A stretch of DNA of 15,427 bases, taken from Anaerolineales bacterium. GTDB lineage: Bacteria > Chloroflexota > Anaerolineae > UBA7937. This document shows, in pieces, positions 8,003-13,809 of this stretch; within the stretch, counting starts at the first letter, position 1; every line of letters begins with the position of its first letter. A program made the position numbers and the translations under genes. The stretch lies in the NCBI GenBank assembly GCA_030593425.1, contig JAUVHF010000021.1:1-15427 (forward strand), written 5' to 3'. The notes below the pieces were generated by a model. The model did not search any database. It saw nothing but the letters and a program-made list of their open reading frames with translations, and was not told the DNA's origin.

Positions 8003-8680
8003 ATGCTCTTTCATCGCTTTGCCAAGTCGATATTGCGAGGCCTTTTTTCTATCCTTCTCGATTATGAGGTCGTGGGGCTGGAAAATGTGCCCCGGAAAGG
8101 CCCCCTCATCGTGGCCATCAACCATATGAACTTCCTTGACCCCGTCCTAGCCACCGTCTTCATCCCCCGCGACATCGTGGGCATGGCCAAAGCCGAACTC
8201 TTCGGTTATCCCGTGGTAGGGCTGGTCTTCAGGCTCTACGGTGCTTTCCCCGTGCATCGGGGGGAGGTAGATCGGATGGCCCTTAGGAAGGCGATGGCAG
8301 CGCTGAAGGAGGAGAAAGCGCTTCTCATGGCCCCAGAGGGGACTAGGGGCGGTGATTGGCGGCTAATCAAGGCTCGCGATGGGGTGGCCTACGTGGCCCT
8401 CAAGGCCTCTGTTCCCATCCTACCTATGGCTATCTCTGGGTCGGAGCGGTTCTGGAAAGAGTTAGCCAGGCTGCGTCGTACCAAGACCAAGATAGTGGTG
8501 GGAGAGCCCTTCGTCTTAGTCCCCAGGGAGGGCAGGGTGACCAAAGAACAACTGAGCGAGATGACCACCGAGGCTATGTATCGACTGGCCGCTCTCCTTC
8601 CTCCCCAGTATCGAGGGGTATATAGCGATCTTTCGGAGGCCAGGGAAGAGCACATAAGGCCCTACAAGGGTGCTTCGTGA
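8003..8680 (+). CDS. plsC: 1-acyl-sn-glycerol-3-phosphate acyltransferase (PlsC family)
   Basis: The enzyme makes phosphatidic acid from lysophosphatidic acid at the inner membrane. The 225-residue product has the acyltransferase motifs in order: NHMNFLD at 40-46 (HX4D catalytic pair H41 and D46), GAFPVHRGEVD at 80-90, PEGTRGG at 111-117, and VPILPMAISGSE. The N-terminal part up to about residue 20 is amphipathic to hydrophobic and may dip into the membrane. I start it at the ATG at 8003 because the domain begins with LFHRFAKSILRGLF as usual; an upstream start at 7937 would add 22 residues lying entirely within cmk. Its TGA overlaps the next gene's GTG (GTGA), indicating translational coupling. 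The substrate preference cannot be read from the sequence, and other glycerolipid acyltransferase roles are possible. Confidence 0.88.
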   Translation: MLFHRFAKSILRGLFSILLDYEVVGLENVPRKGPLIVAINHMNFLDPVLATVFIPRDIVGMAKAELFGYPVVGLVFRLYGAFPVHRGEVDRMALRKAMAALKEEKALLMAPEGTRGGDWRLIKARDGVAYVALKASVPILPMAISGSERFWKELARLRRTKTKIVVGEPFVLVPREGRVTKEQLSEMTTEAMYRLAALLPPQYRGVYSDLSEAREEHIRPYKGAS

Positions 8681-10050
8681 CCTTTGTCGGATTCGCTGAT
8701 GATCTAGGCCTCAGCCGAGCAAGTGAGCGGCTGGGGCCTTCAAATAGCGGTGGGGTTATCTCCTCGGTGCGGCGGGGGAGCCCAGCGGAGAAGGCGGGGC
8801 TCTTGCCGGGCGATGAACTCCTCTCCGTCAATGGCCACCGGTTGAGGGATGTCATCGATTACCGGTTCTACTCTGCCGAGGAAGAGTTGCAACTTGTAAT
8901 CAGGAGAGGGGGCGAGGTTTTCACTCGCAGGCTCCGACGAGGGTATGGGGAGGATCTGGGCCTCGATTTCCAGGAGGTGGTCTTCGATGGCTTGCGCCGT
9001 TGTGGGAACCGTTGCTCCTTTTGCTTCGTGGATCAGTTGCCCCCGGGAATGCGGAGCAGCCTCTATATCAAGGATGACGATTACCGTTACTCCTTTCTCT
9101 GGGGGAACTTCATAACCCTCTCCAATTGGAGCGAGGAGGATTGGGAACGAGTAGGGGAACAAGGGCTCAGCCCTCTCTACGTATCCGTGCACGCTACCGA
9201 TTTGGAGTTACGCCGCAAGATCTTCGGGAATCCACGGCTCCCAGACATACGAGAGCAACTTCACCGCTTGAGCCATCTCGGTATCCGGGTTCACGCCCAG
9301 GTAGTGGTGGTGCCTGGTCTCAACGATCTTCATCTGGAGAGGACGGTCTCCGATCTGGTAGGGTTCTTTCCCGCTGTGCAATCGATCGGGGTGGTCCCCG
9401 TGGGTCTGACCAGATATCACCGTGCGGGGCTGCGGGGTGTGACGCCGCGGGAGGCCAAGGCCTTAGTGAAGCAGGTATCCCTCTGGAGCGAGGAGTTTCG
9501 GGGACGGTACGGACGCTCTCTGGTCTATTTGGCTGACGAGTTCTATCTTGTGGCTGGTCTTCTTTCCCCGTCAGCGGAGGAGTATGACGACTTTCCCCAA
9601 CTGGAGAACGGGATCGGGCTCGTCAGGAGGCTCTTGGACGAGGGGATAAAGAAGGGCAAACCCTTAGCGGCTAAGGGTAGGAAAACGTTAGCCTGCGGCA
9701 TCCTCATCGCTCCCCTCCTTGAGGGGATGGCAAACGAACTTCCCTTATCCTTACAGGATCCCGAGGGACAGGAGCCCGTGGGAAGTGCTCTCCTCTCCAC
9801 GCAGATAGAGGTAATCCCCATCGAGAACCGCTTCTTCGGCCCCACCATCACCGTATCAGGGCTGTTGACAGGGAGAGATGTGATCGCTGCCCTTCGGGGA
9901 CGGGATTTGGGGGAGATGGTCTATCTCCCCCGCTCCATGTTCGACGCCAAGGGGGAGATAACTTTGGATGGGATGACGGTGGGGGATATGGAGGCTGCTC
10001 TAGGGGTGAAGGTAACGATGGCTGAGACGATGCGGGAGGTTTTAACCTAG
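8677..10050 (+). CDS. DUF512 family PDZ/radical-SAM-like iron-sulfur protein
   Basis: The 457-residue product begins with a PDZ domain (GGVISSVRRGSPAEKAGLLPGDELLSVNGH at 25-54), followed by a radical-SAM-type core with the cysteine motif CGNRCSFCF (C109, C113, C116) and FVDQLPPGMR, RYSFLWGNFITLSN and YVSVHATDLELRRKIFGNP. The second half is the DUF512 domain, ending in FGPTITVSGLLTGRDVI and YLPRSMFD. The CX3CX2C arrangement should hold a 4Fe-4S cluster that binds SAM. The family is widespread in Firmicutes, Cyanobacteria and Chloroflexota, but its reaction is not known to me. The GTG start at 8677 overlaps the plsC stop; later in-frame starts would cut into the PDZ domain. The first 24 residues are not part of a recognised domain and are encoded by a strong hairpin. 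Confidence 0.88.
   Translation: MTFVGFADDLGLSRASERLGPSNSGGVISSVRRGSPAEKAGLLPGDELLSVNGHRLRDVIDYRFYSAEEELQLVIRRGGEVFTRRLRRGYGEDLGLDFQEVVFDGLRRCGNRCSFCFVDQLPPGMRSSLYIKDDDYRYSFLWGNFITLSNWSEEDWERVGEQGLSPLYVSVHATDLELRRKIFGNPRLPDIREQLHRLSHLGIRVHAQVVVVPGLNDLHLERTVSDLVGFFPAVQSIGVVPVGLTRYHRAGLRGVTPREAKALVKQVSLWSEEFRGRYGRSLVYLADEFYLVAGLLSPSAEEYDDFPQLENGIGLVRRLLDEGIKKGKPLAAKGRKTLACGILIAPLLEGMANELPLSLQDPEGQEPVGSALLSTQIEVIPIENRFFGPTITVSGLLTGRDVIAALRGRDLGEMVYLPRSMFDAKGEITLDGMTVGDMEAALGVKVTMAETMREVLT
8706..8739 (+). other. Strong hairpin inside the first codons of the DUF512 gene
   Basis: AGGCCTCAGCCG at 8706-8717 pairs with CGGCTGGGGCCT at 8728-8739 over 12 bp with one G-U wobble and a 10-nt loop. Only two T residues and CAAAT follow, so it is not a convincing terminator by itself. 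It lies about 30 nt into the gene and could affect initiation or mRNA stability. Confidence 0.5.
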
Positions 10051-10128
10051 CAAATGCGTCTCATTGCCAGCGGGCCACACCATGACTGAAGGCTGGGCGC
10101 GCAAGGACTACTGAAAGGAGTTACGACA

Positions 10129-11010
10129 ATGGACGACGTTCTGCTCAATTGGGGCACGGGCGTGGTGCTATGGCTACAGTCCTTCAGCAGCGGCCCCCTC
10201 GACGCCTTCTTCAGAGCGGTCACCTTCCTTGGGGGAGAGCAATTCTACCTCATCCTCCTTCCCCTCATTTTTTGGTGCTTGGACAAGGGGGCGGGGGCTA
10301 GGCTCGCTTTCCTTTTCCTTTTCTCGGCTTACGCCAATAACGGCCTGAAGGAGATCCTTCGCGCCCCCCGCCCCTTCCAGTTTGACCTCAGAGTGAGACA
10401 GATTGGGAAGTCCACGGGCTATGGATTCCCCAGCGGACATGCTCAAGGGACGGGGGTCGTGTGGGGCTATCTAGCCACCCGGTGGCGCAAAGGGTGGGCC
10501 TGGGCCCTGGGCATCGTCCTCCCCCTCTTGGTCGCCCTCTCGCGGGTCTACCTGGGGGTGCACTTCCCGCACGACGTCGTCGTCGGCCTGCTCGTAGCCG
10601 TGCTCCTCATCCTGATCTACAATTGGCTCCTCCTGGCCGCGGAGGCGTGGATCGGCGACCTTCCCTTGGGGGCGAAGTTAGCCCTGGCCACCGTAATCCC
10701 CTTGATATTGCTCTTCCTCCACCCCACCGAGGACATGGCTACCCTTCTAGGGGCGCTTCTGGGGACGGGGGTGGGGTTCACCTTGGAGGGCGAATTCGTT
10801 GGCTTCTCGGTTGACGGCCCCTGGTGGAAGCGGGTGGTGCGCTTCCTCCTCGGTCTGGCCGTCACCTTCGCCCTTTACCTGGGGCTGAAGGGGATTTTCC
10901 CGCCCGGCCTCCCTTTCCGCTTGCTTCGCTACGGCCTCATCGGCCTGTGGGCGGGCTTCTTCGCCCCCTGGCTCTTCGTCAAGACGGCCTTGGCCGAGGG
11001 GAGCGTGTAA
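10129..11010 (+). CDS. PAP2 superfamily phosphatase, membrane-bound
   Basis: The 293-residue integral membrane protein has all three PAP2 phosphatase motifs: KEILRAPRP (K74 to R81-P82, the KX6RP motif), PSGH at 101-104, and SRVYLGVHFPHD (S138-R139, H145, D149, the SRX5HX3D motif). H104 and H145 are the expected catalytic histidines. Around eight hydrophobic segments are visible; the part after residue 165 is an extra membrane region not needed for the fold. Likely substrates are phosphatidic acid or undecaprenyl/polyprenyl pyrophosphate, which would link it to lipid-carrier recycling, but this is not resolved by sequence. AAAGGAG at 10114-10120 sits eight bases before the ATG. The gene uses Ile ATC far more than ATA, unlike the neighbours. 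The 78-nt gap upstream shows no clear promoter. Confidence 0.9.
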   Translation: MDDVLLNWGTGVVLWLQSFSSGPLDAFFRAVTFLGGEQFYLILLPLIFWCLDKGAGARLAFLFLFSAYANNGLKEILRAPRPFQFDLRVRQIGKSTGYGFPSGHAQGTGVVWGYLATRWRKGWAWALGIVLPLLVALSRVYLGVHFPHDVVVGLLVAVLLILIYNWLLLAAEAWIGDLPLGAKLALATVIPLILLFLHPTEDMATLLGALLGTGVGFTLEGEFVGFSVDGPWWKRVVRFLLGLAVTFALYLGLKGIFPPGLPFRLLRYGLIGLWAGFFAPWLFVKTALAEGSV

Positions 11011-11087
11011 AAGTCCGTGCTGTCAGGAGTTACCTCCCCCGGCCTGTCATCGCCGGGACGGGCTGACGCCACCAGTAAGGGTAGGGC

Positions 11088-11117
11088 TTGTCAAGAGGGT
11101 TCCTTATGTTGTATAGT
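11088..11117 (+). promoter_or_regulatory. Promoter of the glmS leader
   Basis: TTGTCA at 11088-11093 and TATAGT at 11112-11117 are separated by 18 bp. The start point would be near 11124, about 43 nt before the ribozyme cleavage site. Upstream, 11038-11057 holds a CCCGGC/GCCGGG hairpin without a T-tract that may mark the end of the PAP2 transcript. Confidence 0.7.
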
Positions 11118-11126
11118 CGCTTTTGC

Positions 11127-11139
11127 GAAAGGAGGTGAT
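11127..11139 (+). promoter_or_regulatory. Extended anti-16S (Shine-Dalgarno-like) sequence at the 5' end of the glmS transcript
   Basis: GAAAGGAGGTGAT is a perfect complement of the canonical bacterial 16S rRNA 3' tail over 13 bases. It begins only a few bases after the expected transcription start. The nearest ATG (11138) overlaps it and is too close to GGAGG for normal initiation, and it opens only a 15-codon frame. Its purpose is unclear. Confidence 0.5.
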
Positions 11140-11166
11140 GAGCAGGGAAAGTTGCTGGGGGAAGAG

Positions 11167-11362
11167 AGCGCCTGGGCTTTCTTAGAGTTGACGAGGCGGA
11201 GGTTCCCCGACCGCAAGGCGGGGCTAATCCCGATGTCGTTTCAGAGGGAGAAAATCGAGAGTTCGGCGGATGCCTCCAGGGTGGCCACACCCCTAATCTT
11301 CCCCTCCTGAGATGAAGGGCTTCTCCAAAACCGTGGGGCGACCGGCGGGACAAAGGGAGCCC
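11167..11362 (+). ncRNA. glmS ribozyme: glmS ribozyme (glucosamine-6-phosphate-activated self-cleaving riboswitch)
   Basis: The RNA should cleave itself between A11167 and G11168 when glucosamine-6-phosphate binds, lowering glmS expression. Matches to the known consensus: the cleavage site and GCGCC at 11168-11172; a P1 hairpin at 11174-11189; TTGACGAGG at 11188-11196; ATCGAGA at 11254-11260; TTCGGCGGATGCCTCC at 11262-11277; P2 formed by GAGGC 11193-11197 with GCCTC 11272-11276; P2.2 by CGCC 11169-11172 with GGCG 11265-11268; P3 GGGTG/CACCC at 11279-11292; then P3.1 GGGCT 11317-11321 with AGCCC 11358-11362, and P4 around 11331-11348 flanked by AAAACC and ACAAAGGGAG. It lies directly upstream of glmS, as expected. 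An extra segment at about 11205-11250 interrupts the core between P2 and ATCGAG. The ends are approximate. Confidence 0.9.
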
Positions 11363-11372
11363 GGTGGCGAAG

Positions 11373-11407
11373 GCGGTGAATATCATTGAGATCAGGTTTT
11401 TCACCGC
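11373..11407 (+). other. Hairpin following the glmS ribozyme
   Basis: GCGGTGAA at 11373-11380 pairs perfectly with TTCACCGC at 11400-11407 around a 19-nt loop. It is not followed by a T-tract, so it is not an obvious terminator. It may be a peripheral element of the ribozyme or a separate stabilising structure. Confidence 0.5.
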
Positions 11408-11447
11408 TTGAGTGCTGGCAGCAGCGAATAGACACAGGAGGGAACAG

Positions 11448-11546
11448 GTGAATAGCAAAGAAGCGAGGGTCTCCATCCGCGGGCCTCATAAGGTTGCGTC
11501 TTTTGAGGCCGTGATGGTGGGAGACTCGTTTTGTATCGCCCCATAG
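11448..11546 (+). CDS. Putative 32-residue small ORF in the glmS leader
   Basis: A GTG at 11448 has a near-ideal ribosome site, AGGAGG at 11436-11441, six bases upstream. The frame runs 32 codons to TAG at 11544-11546, ending 27 bases before the glmS ATG. The peptide begins MNSKEARVSIRGPHKV and ends VGDSFCIAP. I recognise no family; it has no membrane segment and no run of a single amino acid of the kind seen in classic attenuator peptides. Its second half is encoded by the nested terminator-like hairpin, so ribosome movement through it would disturb that structure. Whether it is translated is unknown; a chance ORF of this length is quite possible, and the main support is the ribosome site. 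Confidence 0.35.
   Translation: MNSKEARVSIRGPHKVASFEAVMVGDSFCIAP
11464..11532 (+). terminator. Terminator-like nested hairpin between ribozyme and glmS (possible attenuator)
   Basis: CGA 11464-11466 plus GTCTCC 11469-11474 pair with GGAGAC 11520-11525 plus TCG 11526-11528 (two-base bulge), and TTTT follows at 11529-11532. Inside, GGCCTCA 11482-11488 pairs perfectly with TGAGGCC 11504-11510; CCATC/GATGG can also pair between the two stems. The combination of a closed stem and a T-run 40 bases before glmS looks like a conditional terminator, but the interior is larger than in a typical one. Confidence 0.4.
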
Positions 11547-11573
11547 GGATCTTGCTTCACCAGGAGGTGCCAT

Positions 11574-13385
11574 ATGTGCGGCATAGTGGGCTATGTAGGG
11601 CCGCGCTTCGCGGCGCCGATCCTCCTCGATGGGTTGAAGCGGTTGGAGTATCGAGGCTACGATTCGGCAGGGATCGCGGTCCTAAACCAGGGACGGATCG
11701 AGATCGAAAAGTGCGAGGGCAAATTAGAGAATCTGTTTGCTGCCCTGGATGGTCGAACGGTACCCGGGTTCCTGGGGTTGGGACATACCCGCTGGGCGAC
11801 TCATGGGGAGCCCAGTCAGACCAACGCCCATCCCCATCCCGACTGCACGGGCCGTCTCGTGGTGGTACATAACGGGATCATCGAGAACTACGCTGCTCTC
11901 CGAGAGGAACTCTTGAGCCGGGGCCATCGCTTCGTCTCCGAGACAGATACGGAAGTGGTGGCCCATCTGATCGAAGAGGCGTACGAGGGTGATTTGGCAG
12001 AGGCTACCAGGAAGGCGATGAGAGGGGTGCGGGGGGCGTACGCCATAGGCGTCTTCTCGGCGGATGAGCCGGAACTCTTGGTCGGAGCACGGCTCTTTTC
12101 GCCCCTAGTGGTGGGGTTGGGGCAGGGGGAGAACTATCTGGCCTCCGATATACCGGCCCTCTTGCCCCACACCAGACGAGCCTTAATCGTAGAGGATGGC
12201 GAGGTGGTGGCTCTGGACCGCCAAGGGGTGAGGGTCTGGACGATGGAGGGGAAGGAGGTGCCTCGGGAGCCGTTCCATATCAGTTGGGATCTAGAGGCGG
12301 CGGAGAAGGGGGGATACCCCCACTTCGTCCTCAAGGAGATCCACGAACAGCCTGAGGCGATCAAGAACGCCTTGCGAGGTCGCCTGGACGGCGAGAGGCT
12401 GAGCCTCTCGGAACTTGAGGGGTTGGATTTGAGTCAGAAGAATCGGGGCCATATCGTGGCCTGTGGAACCTCTTTCTATGCTGGTCTGGTGGGAAAGAGG
12501 CTCATCGAGGAGTGGGCTCGCCTGCCTGTGGAGGTGGCTATCGCCTCCGAGTTCCGGTACGGTTGCCCGGTCATCGACCCCCGGACTCTCGTGATCCTCA
12601 TCAGCCAGTCGGGAGAGACGGCCGATACCTTGGCCGCCCTTCGGCTAGCCAAGGAGAGGGGCGCTTTTACCTTGGCTTTGGCCAACGTCATGGGGAGTTC
12701 CATAACCCGAGGGGCTGAGAGGGTCCTCTATCTTCAAGCCGGTCCGGAGATCGGAGTGGTGGCCACCAAGACCTACATCGCGGAACTGGTGGTGGTCACC
12801 CTCTTGGCCCTGGAGTTGGCCAGGCGGCGGGGTTTCTTAACGGAGAGTCAGATCGGTAAGGTGGTTCGGGAACTGAGGGCTCTTCCCAGCAAGATGGAGA
12901 GGGTTCTGGAGGGGGAGGAAGAGATAGCCAGGCTGGCCAGAAGATACGCGGACCGAAGGAGTTTCTTCTTCATCGGTCGAGGCGTTGATTACCCTACGGC
13001 ATTGGAGGGAGCCCTCAAACTCAAGGAGATAAGTTATATCCATGCCGAAGGCTACCCAGCAGGAGAACTAAAGCATGGCCCCATAGCCATGCTGGATCCG
13101 GAGGTGCCGGTGGTAGTCCTGGCCACTAAAGGAGCCCAGTACCCCAAGATCATCTCCAACATCCAGGAGGTGAGGGCTAGAAAGGCCCAGGTCTTGGCCT
13201 TGGCCACGGAGGGCGACGAAGATATAGAGGCCGATGAGGTCATCTACGTCCCCGATACCTTGGAGCCCTTGAAGCCCATCCTCTCCATCCTGCCCTGGCA
13301 ACTTTTCGCCTATTATGTAGCTCGGGAGCGGGGCTGCGATATCGATAAGCCGAGAAACTTGGCCAAGTCGGTAACCGTAGAATAA
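11574..13385 (+). CDS. glmS: Glutamine--fructose-6-phosphate aminotransferase (isomerizing)
   Basis: GlmS makes glucosamine-6-phosphate from fructose-6-phosphate and glutamine, the first committed step to UDP-GlcNAc, peptidoglycan and other amino-sugar polymers. The 603-residue protein is full length. The N-terminal glutaminase domain begins MCGIVGYVG with nucleophile Cys2 after removal of Met1, and includes LGHTRWATHGEPSQTNAHPH and VVHNGIIENY. The isomerase half has two SIS domains, with CGTSFYAG and SQSGETADT in the first and GRGVDYPTALEGALKLKEISYIHAE and GELKHGPIA in the second, ending in the conserved DKPRNLAKSVTVE. The start has AGGAGG at 11562-11567, six bases upstream. Expression is almost certainly product-controlled through the ribozyme in its leader. 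Confidence 0.98.
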   Translation: MCGIVGYVGPRFAAPILLDGLKRLEYRGYDSAGIAVLNQGRIEIEKCEGKLENLFAALDGRTVPGFLGLGHTRWATHGEPSQTNAHPHPDCTGRLVVVHNGIIENYAALREELLSRGHRFVSETDTEVVAHLIEEAYEGDLAEATRKAMRGVRGAYAIGVFSADEPELLVGARLFSPLVVGLGQGENYLASDIPALLPHTRRALIVEDGEVVALDRQGVRVWTMEGKEVPREPFHISWDLEAAEKGGYPHFVLKEIHEQPEAIKNALRGRLDGERLSLSELEGLDLSQKNRGHIVACGTSFYAGLVGKRLIEEWARLPVEVAIASEFRYGCPVIDPRTLVILISQSGETADTLAALRLAKERGAFTLALANVMGSSITRGAERVLYLQAGPEIGVVATKTYIAELVVVTLLALELARRRGFLTESQIGKVVRELRALPSKMERVLEGEEEIARLARRYADRRSFFFIGRGVDYPTALEGALKLKEISYIHAEGYPAGELKHGPIAMLDPEVPVVVLATKGAQYPKIISNIQEVRARKAQVLALATEGDEDIEADEVIYVPDTLEPLKPILSILPWQLFAYYVARERGCDIDKPRNLAKSVTVE

Positions 13386-13393
13386 AGATGGAT

Positions 13394-13427
13394 GGGGAGG
13401 AGGTATCGCTCGTCCTTCTGCCTTTTT
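13394..13427 (+). terminator. Weak candidate terminator after glmS
   Basis: AGGAGG at 13398-13403 can pair with CCTTCT at 13414-13419 (one G-U) over a 10-nt loop, with GG/CC pairing outside, and TTTTT follows at 13423-13427. The stem is short, so the call is tentative; read-through into the VanZ-like gene is likely. Confidence 0.35.
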
Positions 13428-13437
13428 GGTGATTTAG

Positions 13438-13809
13438 GTGGATAATCTTCGGTCCAGGGTCAACCGCTGGTTGCCGGTCCTTTTGTGGATGGGCCTTATC
13501 TTCTTCCTCTCTTCGCGATCCCATCTCCCTCGTTACCCCCATCACCTCATCGATTTTCTCCTCAAGAAGGTAGCCCACCTGTTGGAATATGGTGTCCTGG
13601 CGGTCCTGCTCCATAGGGGCGTGGGGAATGAAGGTGGCTGGCGGGCTTTGCTGATCGGGGGGCTCTACGCTGCCTCCGACGAATTCCACCAGAGTTTCGT
13701 TCCGGGGCGGAATGCGGAGTTATTAGATCTGGCCTTCGATATCCTAGGGGTAGTCTTGGGACTCTATATGGCGAGGACGGTTATCTCCCCGAAGGGGCGA
13801 TCTTGTTGA
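13438..13809 (+). CDS. VanZ-like family small membrane protein
   Basis: The 123-residue protein has three to four membrane segments and the VanZ-like pattern: LLWMGLIFFLSS in the first span, KKVAHLLEYGVLAVLLHRG, then AASDEFHQSFVPGRNAELLDLAFDILGVVLG. The invariant-looking H in KKVAH and the DEFHQSFVPGR stretch are typical of the family. VanZ is named for teicoplanin resistance in enterococci, but most homologues, like this one, occur without van genes and have no established function, so the name should not be read as a resistance call. The GTG at 13438 has only a weak ribosome site (GGTGAT at 13429-13434). Its 3' end overlaps the 3' end of the convergent scpA gene by 46 bases. Confidence 0.82.
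   Translation: MDNLRSRVNRWLPVLLWMGLIFFLSSRSHLPRYPHHLIDFLLKKVAHLLEYGVLAVLLHRGVGNEGGWRALLIGGLYAASDEFHQSFVPGRNAELLDLAFDILGVVLGLYMARTVISPKGRSC

Noticed and set aside
10082..10114. A 10-codon ORF (ATG to TGA) just before the PAP2 ribosome site
   Set aside because: It has no ribosome binding site, and an ORF this short is expected by chance.
11017..11310. A 97-codon open frame overlapping the glmS promoter and ribozyme
   Set aside because: It runs through the promoter and ribozyme, has no good start spacing, and the bases are explained by RNA structure rather than protein.
11448..11532. T-box riboswitch, because of a GAGGGT...CCGCGGG stretch before the terminator-like stem
   Set aside because: The invariant TGG core of the T-box is not in place and there is no stem I with a specifier loop upstream; the preceding RNA is the glmS ribozyme.
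13240..13689. 149-codon minus-strand frame across the glmS and VanZ-like junction
   Set aside because: It is antisense to two well-supported genes, has low-complexity composition and no ribosome site or family resemblance.
13438..13809. Reading the VanZ-like gene as a glycopeptide resistance determinant
   Set aside because: No other van genes are present and VanZ-like proteins are widespread without resistance roles.
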